The notes under the pieces: generated by a model | What the model was told of the DNA's origin: nothing | Database searches by the model: none | Seen by the model: the letters and a program-made list of their open reading frames with translations, nothing else | Position numbers and translations under genes: made by a program | NCBI RefSeq assembly: GCF_033060595.1 | Contig: NZ_CP133038.1 | Location: 1,116,001-1,180,000, forward strand | Source: Pyramidobacter sp. YE332 | GTDB lineage: Bacteria > Synergistota > Synergistia > Synergistales > Dethiosulfovibrionaceae | Length of the DNA stretch: 64,000 nt | Direction of reading: 5' to 3' | Shown here: positions 53,331 through 62,183 of the stretch, one piece after another | How positions within the stretch are numbered: the first letter of the stretch is position 1 | Layout of the letters: the number at the start of each line of letters is the position of its first letter

Positions 53331-55768
53331 TGTTTTCGCTCCCGGGAAACGGCGGAAGGCGCGTTCCCCTTTTGGCCTCTGCTCAGGGCGGCGCTTTTTT
53401 CGATCCATCGTTTCAGCTTCGCCATCGCCCGGCCGTGGATCGAATCTTCCGGATACGTCCCGTCGGCCCGGCGCTTTCCGGCCGGGCAGCCGGTCAGGAG
53501 CTCGATGCCTTCGTCGATCGTCTTCACGGACCAGATGTGGAACTGCTTGCGGCGGATCGCTTCGACCACGTCGTGGTTCAGCATCAGATGCCGCTCGTTC
53601 TGCCAGGGGATCAGCACGCCCTGCGAGCCGGTCAGGCCGCGCGCAAGACAATAGCTGAAAAAGCCCTCGATCTTCTCGTTGACGCCGCCGATCGGCTGGA
53701 TGTTGCCGAACTGATCGACCGAGCCGGTCACGGCGATGTTCTGCGCGATCGGCACGTCGGCCAGAGAGGAAAGCAGGCAGTACAATTCGGTGGACGAGGC
53801 GCTGTCGCCGTCGATACCGCCGTAATTCTGCTCGAACGACAGGCGGGCGGAAAGCGTCAGCGGCATGTCCTGGGCGTAAACGCGCCCGAGGTAGCTGCTC
53901 AAAGTCAGCAGGCCCTTGTTGTGGATCGGACCCGCCATTAAAATCTCGCGCTCGATGTTGATAACGCCTTCCTGCCCCATGAACGTGTTGGCGGTGATGC
54001 GCGCGGGATGCCCGAAGGAGACTTCGGCAAAGCTGACGACGGCCAGCCCGTTGATCTGCCCGACGACGGCGCCGTCCGTGTCGATGCGGATGATGTCTTC
54101 GGCGAAGGCGGCGCGGATCTTTTCTTCCGTCTGGCTCGAGCGGTAGCGCTTCTCCTGGATCGCCCGCAGCACGTGCTTGCGGTCCACCGATTTGGCGCCT
54201 TCGGACAGAGCCCAGGCGGACGATTCGACGACGTATTCTTTCAGCCTGTTGAACTGGGTCGAGAGTTTGTTCTGATCGTCGGCGAGGCGCGAAGCCCATT
54301 CGATCAGTTCGGCCAAGGCTTTTTTGTTGAACGGCAGGCAGCCGTCCTGTTCGGCCGTCGTTTTGACGAAGCGCGCCATATCCCACTCGTTTTCCGGCGT
54401 GCGCGGCATTTCGTAGTCGAATTCCGCGACGGTCTTGAAGAATTTGGGGAAATCGGGGTCGTATTCGCGCAGCAGATAATAAATGTAATAACTGCCGACG
54501 AGGATCACTTTGGTCTTGATGGGGATCGCTTCCGGGCGCGGCGTCGTGATCGGCATGACGCTGTATTGGTCGCTGAGGTTCTCGACCGTGAGCAGGCCGG
54601 AGCGCAGCACGCGTTTCAACAGATCGTAGGACATGAAATTGCGCAGCAGCTCTTCCGCGTCGAGGATCAGATAACCGCCGTTGGCCCGATGCAGCGCGCC
54701 GCTCACGATCCTCGTGAAGTCGGTATAATAATATCCCTGGCGGCTCTCGTACTCCATCTTGCCGGCGATGTTGTAAAAAGTCGGATTGGTCTCCCACACG
54801 GCCGGCGCGCCGCCCTTGGGATCGTTGCCGACGAAGACGTTGATCTTGTACGGCGTGAAATCCACTTCGCCGCTCTCGTCGCGGGCGGCGGCAATGAACA
54901 GGGCGTGATTGGCGACGATCTGGCGCTCCAGCGAATCGATCCACTGGGCGAATTTCTTCGTTTGTCCGTATTTCTCCCGGATCTCGTCCAGGTAAGGGCC
55001 GATCGCCGTGCGGCAGATCTCGGCTTCCATATCCGAAAGCTTGGCCTTGAGCGCGCGCTCCTTCTCCCGGATCTGCCGCAGGACTTCCAGAGTTTTCGAG
55101 GTCAAGGCGTCGGATACGCTCTTGAGGCGCTTCTGCTCTTTCCGCGGCAGGGCTTCGAATTCGTCGGTCTGAAGCTCCTTGAACTCCTTTTTGCCTTTGC
55201 CGTTCTTGACGATTTTGAGGGGAATGTTGACAAAACCCTGCGGCGTGCGCTTGACGAGGAAACCGTCCTTCTCGGCCTCTTCGCGGACGTGATTCATCAT
55301 CTTCGAGATCTGATCCTGAAACGAACTGATCTCCTGCGCCTTAGCGTCTTCGTAGCTGCTTTTCTCGAAAGCGCCGCTGATCACGGACTTCAACTCTTCG
55401 ATCAGCTTGGTGAAGTCTTCCTCGGCCTTTTTCGCCTGCCCGGCCGGCAGGTCGATGGCCAGAGGCTTTGCCGGCTCGTCGAAATTGTTGACGTAGATCC
55501 AGTCGCTGGGCGCCGGCATGCGCGCCGCTTTTTCACGCACGCTTTTGAGCGCGTAGCTTGTGCGCCCGCTGCCCTGCGCCCCGACGATAAAGACGTTGTA
55601 GCCGGTGCTCTTGACGGCGAGACCGAAATCGATCGATTTGACAGCCCGTTCCTGTCCGATAAAATGAGTCAGTCCTTCCAGCTCAGCGGAAGAAGAACAG
55701 CGCAGCACCTTGGGATCCGTCTTTCTTCGCGCCTGCGCCGCCGTTAATTTTCGGGCCCGTATTTTCAT
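53327..55768 (-). CDS. Lon-like ATP-dependent protease
   Basis: An 813-residue S16-family protease with an AAA (AAA_32-type) ATPase. Walker A is degenerate (VGAQGSGRTSYA) near residue 60. A long coiled-coil insertion spans about 110-270, AAA parts continue to about 540, and the Lon protease domain has Ser in DGDSASSTELY and Lys in GGVNEKIEGFF. ATG 55768 is preceded by AAAGG. Members of this group lack the N-terminal substrate domain of LonA. A long Lys/Glu-rich middle section is typical. Confidence 0.92.
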   Translation of the reverse strand: MKIRARKLTAAQARRKTDPKVLRCSSSAELEGLTHFIGQERAVKSIDFGLAVKSTGYNVFIVGAQGSGRTSYALKSVREKAARMPAPSDWIYVNNFDEPAKPLAIDLPAGQAKKAEEDFTKLIEELKSVISGAFEKSSYEDAKAQEISSFQDQISKMMNHVREEAEKDGFLVKRTPQGFVNIPLKIVKNGKGKKEFKELQTDEFEALPRKEQKRLKSVSDALTSKTLEVLRQIREKERALKAKLSDMEAEICRTAIGPYLDEIREKYGQTKKFAQWIDSLERQIVANHALFIAAARDESGEVDFTPYKINVFVGNDPKGGAPAVWETNPTFYNIAGKMEYESRQGYYYTDFTRIVSGALHRANGGYLILDAEELLRNFMSYDLLKRVLRSGLLTVENLSDQYSVMPITTPRPEAIPIKTKVILVGSYYIYYLLREYDPDFPKFFKTVAEFDYEMPRTPENEWDMARFVKTTAEQDGCLPFNKKALAELIEWASRLADDQNKLSTQFNRLKEYVVESSAWALSEGAKSVDRKHVLRAIQEKRYRSSQTEEKIRAAFAEDIIRIDTDGAVVGQINGLAVVSFAEVSFGHPARITANTFMGQEGVINIEREILMAGPIHNKGLLTLSSYLGRVYAQDMPLTLSARLSFEQNYGGIDGDSASSTELYCLLSSLADVPIAQNIAVTGSVDQFGNIQPIGGVNEKIEGFFSYCLARGLTGSQGVLIPWQNERHLMLNHDVVEAIRRKQFHIWSVKTIDEGIELLTGCPAGKRRADGTYPEDSIHGRAMAKLKRWIEKSAALSRGQKGNAPSAVSRERKQ

Positions 55769-55782
55769 GGCCTTTCCCCCAG

Positions 55783-56820
55783 TCATTCCATGTATTTTAT
55801 AAATCCGCCACCGAGGAGGATGTACTCCGTCCCGTCGTAAAGGGCAAGCGCCTGTCCGATCGAAACGCTCCCGGCGGGTTTCCGCAGTTTGACCGCGCCG
55901 CAGCCGTCGTGGCAGTCCGTCAGCCGGCCGGGAACCGGCCGGGCGCGATAGCAGTACTGCACGAGACATTCCTGCCCGGCGCGGACTTCCTGCTGCCAGA
56001 CGGCGTTTTCAAAAGAGATCGTCCCGACCGTGGCTTCCGTCCCATGAGACAGCAGCAGGCGATCGTTCGTAAAATCCCGGCGTTCGACGAACCACGGGCC
56101 GCGCGACAGGCCCAGCCCGCGGCGCTGCCCTTCGGTATAGAAGATCAAGCCCCGATGCGGGCCCAAATCTTTGCCGTCATGGTCGACCATGCGTCCGATG
56201 TGGCGTTCCTCCGACGCGATGTGATCTTCGAGAAAACGTTCCAGCGAGCCGCCCTCAAGAAAACAGATGCCCTGGCTGTCGCCCTGCGCCAGCCGTCCGC
56301 CCAGCCTGGATGCGAGCTCGTTTTTCACGCCCGTTTTATCTCGTTCTGCCGAAAGCGGAAAGCAAAGCCGCGGCAGCCATTCGTACGGCAGCCGGCACAG
56401 CATGTAGGTCTGATCTTTCGGCGAGGGCGTCCGGGCGATGGCCCAGCGGTTTCCGCGCTTGAGAACGCGCGCGTAATGTCCCGTGGCGACCTTTTCGATG
56501 CCCAGCCGGTCGGCCAGCTCGAGCAACACCCTGAATTTCAGGCTGGCGTTGCAGATCACGCAGGGATTGGGCGTGAGGCCTTTTCTGTATGCGTCGAGAA
56601 AAGGCTGCACGACGCGGTCGCCAAATTGTTTTCGACAGTCCAGGCGATGCATCGGCACATGCTGCGCCAGTCGTTCCAGCCGCAGGCGGTCGGTCGGGTC
56701 TTCGCCGTCTTTCAGGAGCAGATGCGCCGCCGTCACGTCGTAGCCAAGGTCTCTGAGCCGCAGGGCGGATAAGGCGCTGTCAACGCCGCCGCTGACTCCG
56801 ACAAGGATTTTTTCGCTCAT
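55783..56820 (-). CDS. mnmA: tRNA-specific 2-thiouridylase MnmA
   Basis: It adds sulfur to U34 of Glu, Gln and Lys tRNAs using ATP. The product has 345 residues. The PP-loop GVSGGVDSALSALRL is at the N-terminus, the catalytic Cys in NPCVICN and the second Cys in GDSQGICFL, with a C-terminal beta-barrel. GGAGAGAGC precedes ATG 56820. The frame stays open far upstream on this strand, but only as antisense of hypF. It lies 14 bp before the Lon-like gene. Confidence 0.95.
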   Translation of the reverse strand: MSEKILVGVSGGVDSALSALRLRDLGYDVTAAHLLLKDGEDPTDRLRLERLAQHVPMHRLDCRKQFGDRVVQPFLDAYRKGLTPNPCVICNASLKFRVLLELADRLGIEKVATGHYARVLKRGNRWAIARTPSPKDQTYMLCRLPYEWLPRLCFPLSAERDKTGVKNELASRLGGRLAQGDSQGICFLEGGSLERFLEDHIASEERHIGRMVDHDGKDLGPHRGLIFYTEGQRRGLGLSRGPWFVERRDFTNDRLLLSHGTEATVGTISFENAVWQQEVRAGQECLVQYCYRARPVPGRLTDCHDGCGAVKLRKPAGSVSIGQALALYDGTEYILLGGGFIKYME

Positions 56821-56898
56821 GCTCTCTCCGCGCCGCTTGTGGGCAGGTCTTCGACCGATTAAAATAATCGGAGCGTTTTCATATTCGAGGTGGAATTC

Positions 56899-59160
56899 AT
56901 GCTGATTGAAAAAACATACAGCGTCAGCGGCATCGTCCAGGGCGTCGGCTTCCGCCCGCTGTGCGTAAGGATCGCGCGTCGCACCGGGATCCGCGGCTCC
57001 GTGGCGAACACTTCCGACGGCGTCCTGCTCCGTTTGCAGGGGACGGAGGACGCCATCGCCCGATACGTGGCGGAACTGAAACGCGACTGCCCCGACGTGG
57101 CGCTGATCGTGGATATCAAGCTGCTCGAACGAAAGGACGTCGAACAGGCCGATGATGATTTTACCATACTCAAAAGCGTGCGTTCGCTTCGGCAGAGAGT
57201 CCTGCTTCCGCCCGACATGGCGACGTGCCGGAACTGCCTGGCCGACATCAGGGATCCCGCCGACAGGCGTTACCGTTACGCCTTCACGAACTGCACGAAC
57301 TGCGGCCCGCGCTTTTCGATCGTCAGAGAACTCCCCTACGACCGGCCCAAGACGACCATGTCGGCCTTTCCGATGTGCCCCGCGTGCCGGCAGGAATACG
57401 CCGACGAAACAAACCGCCGCTTTCACGCTCAGCCGAACGCCTGCCCCGTGTGCGGGCCTCGCCTGACATATTGCGACGCTCGGGGAGAAGAGATCGCGCG
57501 GGATGAAAAAGCCTTCGGGCTGGCGGTCGCCGCGCTTGCGAACGGCCGAATCATCGCCGTCAAAGGGCTGGGCGGCTTCCATCTGGCCTGCGACGCGACC
57601 CGGGAAGAGCCCGTCTCCCTGCTGCGCCGCCGCAAGCGCCGTCCGCGCCGCCCCTTTGCGGTCATGGTCAAAAACGTCGCCGTCGCCGAAAAGATCGTGA
57701 AGCTGAGCGCCGCCGACGCAAAGCTGCTGACGGGCGCACGAGCTCCTATTATACTGCTGGAACGGAACGATTCCAACTTTCTCGCCCCGTCGGTCGCGCC
57801 CGGCTTGAATCGTCTGGGCGTGATGCTCCCCTATACCCCGCTTCATCACATGATCATGGAAGGATTCGACGCCCTCGTGATGACAAGCGCCAATCTGAGC
57901 GGCGAGCCGCTCGTCTCCGAAAACGAGGAGGCGTACCGACGCCTCGCCGGGATCTGCGACGGGTTCCTCGTCCACAACCGCCCGATCCACATGAAGATCG
58001 ACGATTCCGTCCTGCTCCATCACGACGACGGCCCCGTCCTGATCCGACGGGCGCGCGGCTACGTTCCCAATCCCATTATCGCCGCACGCGAGCTGGCGCC
58101 GGTGCTCGCCGCCGGCGCGGAGATGAAAGCGACTTTTTCGTTCAGCCAGGACGCCATGATCTTTCCCAGCCAATACCTCGGCGACATGAAGGACATGGGA
58201 ACCGCGCAGTTCTACGAAAAAGCCCTGCGGCACTTTCTCGGCCTCTACAACTTCGCCCCCGAGCGGCTCGTCACCGATCTGCATCCGCTTTATCTCTCCA
58301 CCGCCGCGGCGAAGAGGGCTTTTCCCCAGCTGCCGGCGCTTGCCGTGCAGCACCACTACGCCCACATGATGGCCTGCCTCGCGGAAAACCGCGTCGATTC
58401 CCCCGCCCTCGGCATCATCATGGATGGCACGGGATACGGCAGCGACGGCTCGATCTGGGGCGGAGAGATCCTCTGCGGCGACGCGAAAAGCTTCGAACGC
58501 TGCGGCCATCTCAAGGAATTCCGTCTGCCCGGAGGCGACCGCGCCGTCATGGAACCCTGGCGCTGCGGCTTGAGCCTGCTGGTGGAAAGCTGCGGCGTTT
58601 CCCAGGCTCTTGAACTGTGCCAAACTCTCTGGCCCGGACGGACCGCCGCCGCCCGGCAGCTTCTGAACGCCTGGGAGGCGTTTCCGCTCACAAGTTCCTG
58701 TGGACGTCTTTTCGACGGCCTGGCCGCGATCGTGCTGGGAAAAGAATCCGTCAGTTACGACGGCGAAGCGGCCATGGAACTGCAGGCTCTTGCGGAAACG
58801 CATCCCCTGCCCGCCAGCGGTTCGCCCTTTGACGTTGAAAACGGCGTCATCGACTGGCGGCCTTTCGTCGCCGCTCTGGCCCGGACTCCGCACGACGTCC
58901 TTTTTGCGGCCGGGGCTTTTCATTCCCGCTTGGCGCAGGCGCTGGCCCAGTGCGCCGCGAACGTTGCCGGGCAGACGGGCATCCGCCTGGTCGCCCTTTC
59001 CGGTGGCTGCTGGCAGAACGGCCTGCTCTTGAAAGAGACGCTGCCCCTGCTGCGCGCTCGGGGACTGACGCCGCTCACCCATAAACTGCTTTCCCCGAAC
59101 GACGAGTGCCTCTCCGTCGGTCAGGCCTATATCGGCGGCCTGCGGCGGAACGGAAGTTAG
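56899..59160 (+). CDS. hypF: Carbamoyltransferase HypF
   Basis: It makes the CN ligands of [NiFe]-hydrogenase from carbamoyl phosphate, together with HypE. The product has 753 residues and all domains: acylphosphatase (GIVQGVGFRPLCVRIA, residues 10-90), two zinc fingers (CRNCLADI...CTNCGPRF; CPACRQEY...CPVCGP), a YrdC-like domain (about 185-370) and a Kae1-like domain (VQHHYAHMMACLAEN, DGTGYGSDGSIWGGE). ATG 56899 has GAGGTGG upstream; GTG 56890 is an alternative. It stands without hypABCDE and shares its last bases with the convergent pfkA stop. Confidence 0.96.
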   Translation: MLIEKTYSVSGIVQGVGFRPLCVRIARRTGIRGSVANTSDGVLLRLQGTEDAIARYVAELKRDCPDVALIVDIKLLERKDVEQADDDFTILKSVRSLRQRVLLPPDMATCRNCLADIRDPADRRYRYAFTNCTNCGPRFSIVRELPYDRPKTTMSAFPMCPACRQEYADETNRRFHAQPNACPVCGPRLTYCDARGEEIARDEKAFGLAVAALANGRIIAVKGLGGFHLACDATREEPVSLLRRRKRRPRRPFAVMVKNVAVAEKIVKLSAADAKLLTGARAPIILLERNDSNFLAPSVAPGLNRLGVMLPYTPLHHMIMEGFDALVMTSANLSGEPLVSENEEAYRRLAGICDGFLVHNRPIHMKIDDSVLLHHDDGPVLIRRARGYVPNPIIAARELAPVLAAGAEMKATFSFSQDAMIFPSQYLGDMKDMGTAQFYEKALRHFLGLYNFAPERLVTDLHPLYLSTAAAKRAFPQLPALAVQHHYAHMMACLAENRVDSPALGIIMDGTGYGSDGSIWGGEILCGDAKSFERCGHLKEFRLPGGDRAVMEPWRCGLSLLVESCGVSQALELCQTLWPGRTAAARQLLNAWEAFPLTSSCGRLFDGLAAIVLGKESVSYDGEAAMELQALAETHPLPASGSPFDVENGVIDWRPFVAALARTPHDVLFAAGAFHSRLAQALAQCAANVAGQTGIRLVALSGGCWQNGLLLKETLPLLRARGLTPLTHKLLSPNDECLSVGQAYIGGLRRNGS

Positions 59161-60119
59161 ATGCTGAGTTCTTCCACCAGCTCGAGCAGCTCGGGGTTCA
59201 GTCGCTTTCTTATCTCCCACGTGTTCGGCAGAGGGACCGGCGTCATGTGCCCGTTGACCAGTCCGGCCATGACGCCGTGCTTCCCTCCCAGCAGGCAGTT
59301 GACCGCGTAAGCGCCCATGCGGGTGGCGATCGTCGCGTCGTAGCTGGACGGCGCTCCGCCGCGCTGGATGTGGCCGAGCACCGTTACGGTCGCTTTGTAA
59401 CCGGGAGCCTGTTCGGCAAGCTTTTTTTGCAGTTCGTAGCCGGACATGACGCCTTCCGCAAGGATGATGAGGGAATAATTTTTTCCGCTGAGGCGCGACG
59501 CTTTGAGCTTTTTGCACAGGGCGCCGATGTCGAAGGGGATCTCGGGCAGCACCGCAAATTCCGCGCCGCCGGCCACGGCCGTCTGAAGCGCGATAAAGCC
59601 GCAGTGACGCCCCATCACTTCGACGATGAAAAGTTTGTCATGGCTGTGGGCCGTATCGCGCAGCCGCCGCACGGCGTCCAGAGCCGTATTGAGCGCCGTA
59701 TCGAAGCCGATCGTCATGTCGGTGCCGTTGACGTCGTTGTCGATCGTCGCGGGGATCCCCACGACGGGCAGCCCCATTTTCTGCAGTTCCCACGCGCCGC
59801 GGAACGAACCGTCGCCGCCGATGACGATCAGGCCGTCGATGTTGCGGTCGTCGCACTGCTGGCGCGCTTTCTTTCTGCCTTCCTCCGTCAGGAAACGCTC
59901 GCTGCGCGAGGTTCGCAGCACCGTCCCGCCGCGCTGGATGATCGACCCCACGTCCCGCACTTCGATCTTGCGGAACATGCCGTCGATGAGTCCCTCATAG
60001 CCCTGTTCCACTCCCAGACATTTTATGTCGTGATAGGCCGCGCACCTGACGACGGCCCTGATGGCCGCGTTCATCCCGGGCGCGTCGCCGCCGCTGGTCA
60101 ACACTGCAATACGTTTCAT
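59157..60119 (-). CDS. pfkA: 6-phosphofructokinase (ATP type)
   Basis: The glycolytic kinase making fructose 1,6-bisphosphate, 320 residues, the standard bacterial size. Motifs: LTSGGDAPGMNAAIR (ATP site), GGDGSFRGA, whose Gly after Asp fits ATP rather than pyrophosphate use, the catalytic ATIDNDVNGTD, and the EVMGRHCGFIAL substrate loop. The stop codon shares 59157-59160 with the hypF stop. It is single, with a hairpin upstream. Confidence 0.97.
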   Translation of the reverse strand: MKRIAVLTSGGDAPGMNAAIRAVVRCAAYHDIKCLGVEQGYEGLIDGMFRKIEVRDVGSIIQRGGTVLRTSRSERFLTEEGRKKARQQCDDRNIDGLIVIGGDGSFRGAWELQKMGLPVVGIPATIDNDVNGTDMTIGFDTALNTALDAVRRLRDTAHSHDKLFIVEVMGRHCGFIALQTAVAGGAEFAVLPEIPFDIGALCKKLKASRLSGKNYSLIILAEGVMSGYELQKKLAEQAPGYKATVTVLGHIQRGGAPSSYDATIATRMGAYAVNCLLGGKHGVMAGLVNGHMTPVPLPNTWEIRKRLNPELLELVEELSI

Positions 60120-60187
60120 CTTTCATCCTCCTTGCGCGCTGTTTGTCCAATTATACACTTTTCTCTTCAACCGGAATCACCGGGGCC

Positions 60188-60232
60188 AACGTAAAGGGAC
60201 TCAACTCTCCACGAGTTGAGTCCCTTTACGTT
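60188..60232 (-). terminator. Terminator of the heptose operon
   Basis: A 19-bp perfect stem (60188-60206 / 60214-60232) with a seven-base loop, just past the last gene on the minus strand. The T content after the stem is low in this direction. Confidence 0.75.
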
Positions 60233-60243
60233 TTCCGCCGGCA

Positions 60244-60978
60244 TTAGATTTCTTTTTGCAGCTCCATCATGCGATTGTTGATCTTGGTCAATTCTTCCTG
60301 GATCTCGTTCAGGCGGTCCTGAAGGCCTTTGCCTTCCTTCGTGAGGTTGCCGACGCGTTTGTTCAGACGGTCCATCTCCATGCGTGCGCCCGATTTGCCT
60401 TTCAGCAGCTTATCGGGGTCGTCGTCTTTGACGTCCCAGAAGAAATCGATGGTCTTGCCGAGCGTCACGGGCGTGATGGCGCCGTCGATGGTGAACTTGA
60501 CCGTTTTGACTTTCGGCGTCAGATAGGGTTTTCCCTTGGAATCGTAGCGGGGAAAGTAGACGAAACCTTCGCGTTCATCGGTGATTTTGAAGTTGAAGCG
60601 TTTGTCGTAATCGACGGGGGAAAGACGATGTTTGCCCACGGTCAGAGTGACCTGGCTCTCGAAAGGAGCCATCCGGATCGCCGGCCCGCGGTTCGTGAAT
60701 TTGATGAACACGGGGATCGTATCATCAAGTTTCAGCTGCTGCAGCAAATTGTAACGATAATCTTCCGCCTCGTCGGCCGTCCACAGATTCTTCTGCGCCT
60801 GATCCTGAGTCGAGCGTTCCACGTATTCCGACGCATAGTACGTCGCCTGAACTTCGACGCTGGCGCCGAAATCGTCGCGATATTCCTTCTTTTGGCGCCA
60901 CTCCGCGGCAGAGGCGGCCGAAACGCTCAACATGCTCACCATCAGCGCAAAATAAAATCCTCTTCTTTTGACACTCAT
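60244..60978 (-). CDS. Secreted protein with C-terminal coiled coil, unknown
   Basis: A 244-residue protein I do not recognise. A clear signal peptide (MSVKRRGFYFALMVSMLSVSAASA|AEW) is followed by a beta-rich domain of about 160 residues and a C-terminal coiled coil (about 190-244: MEMDRLNKRVGNLTKEGKG ... INNRMMELQKEI). There are no cysteines in the mature part and no membrane anchor. AAGGAGGGA sets ATG 60978. It is the last gene after gmhA, so a cell-envelope role is likely; it is not a known heptose enzyme. Confidence 0.8.
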   Translation of the reverse strand: MSVKRRGFYFALMVSMLSVSAASAAEWRQKKEYRDDFGASVEVQATYYASEYVERSTQDQAQKNLWTADEAEDYRYNLLQQLKLDDTIPVFIKFTNRGPAIRMAPFESQVTLTVGKHRLSPVDYDKRFNFKITDEREGFVYFPRYDSKGKPYLTPKVKTVKFTIDGAITPVTLGKTIDFFWDVKDDDPDKLLKGKSGARMEMDRLNKRVGNLTKEGKGLQDRLNEIQEELTKINNRMMELQKEI

Positions 60979-61039
60979 TCGAGTCCCTCCTTGATGATAA
61001 AACGCGTTCCCCGATCCGGAAAAAAGCCCAAGAAAAAAA

Positions 61040-61627
61040 TCACTTCTCTTCAAAAAGGCTTTTTTCAATGATTTCACACAGCGTGTGTCCGATCAGAATG
61101 TGCATTTCCTGAATCCGAGGCGTCTCGGCCGTCGGCACCGCCAGCACGACGTCCGCCATGCCGGCCAGAAGCGAGTTTCTTTCTCCCGTCATGGCAATGA
61201 CGCGCATATTTTTGCGACGCGCGGCTTCGGCCGCTTTCACGACGTTGGCGCTGCCGCCGCTGGTCGAAATCGCCACCAGCGTGTCTCCGGGACGGCCATG
61301 CGCCTCGACTTGCCGCGAGAAAACCGTTTCGTAACCGAAATCGTTGGCGATTGCGGTGAGCGCCGAAGTGTTGACATGCAGCGCTTCCGCGTCAAGCGCC
61401 GGCCGGTTGAGAAGGTACCGTCCGGAAAGTTCCGCGGCGAGATGCTGAGCGTCGGCGGCCGAGCCGCCGTTGCCGCAGAAAAGAATACGCCCGTCGTTTT
61501 TCAGCGACTGAATCATCAGCGCCGCAGCGCGCTCGACCAGCGGCATCATACCGGCCAGACGTTCGCAGACCTGACGGTGGCGTTCCAGATTTCCCGCAAT
61601 GATCGCTTCTATCGTGTGCCTGTCCAT
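61040..61627 (-). CDS. gmhA: Phosphoheptose isomerase
   Basis: The first step of ADP-heptose synthesis, converting sedoheptulose 7-phosphate to D-glycero-D-manno-heptose 7-phosphate. It has 195 residues with a SIS fold. ILFCGNGGSAADAQHLAAELSG holds the substrate loop and metal-site His; ISTSGGSANVVKA is the phosphate loop. ATG 61627 has AAGGTGG upstream. It lies 10 bp after gmhB, the expected order. Confidence 0.95.
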   Translation of the reverse strand: MDRHTIEAIIAGNLERHRQVCERLAGMMPLVERAAALMIQSLKNDGRILFCGNGGSAADAQHLAAELSGRYLLNRPALDAEALHVNTSALTAIANDFGYETVFSRQVEAHGRPGDTLVAISTSGGSANVVKAAEAARRKNMRVIAMTGERNSLLAGMADVVLAVPTAETPRIQEMHILIGHTLCEIIEKSLFEEK

Positions 61628-61637
61628 GGATTCCACC

Positions 61638-62183
61638 TTATTCTTGACGTTCCCAAAGCCAACGGGCCGCCTGCGGCAAGTTCTCGGCGTAAAAATCGGC
61701 GCTTACGCCGCGCGCCCGTTCCTTACGGCCGTAACCCGACATTAATAGTATCACAGGGCTGGCGAGATTTTTGCCAAACTGCATGTCGGATTCTTTGTCG
61801 CCGATCACGGCGGCAATATTGTCGTTGTTCAGCCCGCAATCGGCGCTTGCCCGTGAAATGAGCCCGACGGCCGGTTTGCGGCACGCACAGCGCTCTTCCG
61901 GACGATGCGGGCAAACGTAGATCCCTTGCAGCGTGATTCCCCGTTCCGCCAGCAGCTCCGTCAGCCGGCAGTGCACGCGGTCAACGTCGTCCATCGCAAA
62001 ATAACCGCGGCCGACGCCCGACTGATTGGTCACAACCGTCAGCACGTAACCGCGCTCATACAGAAATCTCAGGCCTTCGGCTACGCCGGGCAGAAGGACT
62101 ACCTGCTCGGGACGATGGAGATAGTTTTTTTCCTCGATGATCGTCCCGTCGCGATCGAGAATCACCCACTTTTTTTTATTCAT
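61638..62183 (-). CDS. gmhB: D-glycero-D-manno-heptose 1,7-bisphosphate phosphatase
   Basis: A HAD-family phosphatase of the same pathway, 181 residues. The nucleophile motif VILDRDGTI is at the N-terminus and VTNQSGVGRG is motif II. The zinc loop CPHRPEERCACRKP distinguishes it from histidinol-phosphatase relatives, and GDKESDMQ is motif IV. ATG 62183 lies inside the end of hldE (8-bp overlap). Confidence 0.95.
   Translation of the reverse strand: MNKKKWVILDRDGTIIEEKNYLHRPEQVVLLPGVAEGLRFLYERGYVLTVVTNQSGVGRGYFAMDDVDRVHCRLTELLAERGITLQGIYVCPHRPEERCACRKPAVGLISRASADCGLNNDNIAAVIGDKESDMQFGKNLASPVILLMSGYGRKERARGVSADFYAENLPQAARWLWERQE

Noticed and set aside
56821-59517. Long N-terminal extension of mnmA reaching across hypF
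   Set aside because: MnmA starts at ATG 56820 with its PP-loop right after it; the rest is antisense to hypF and has no domain.
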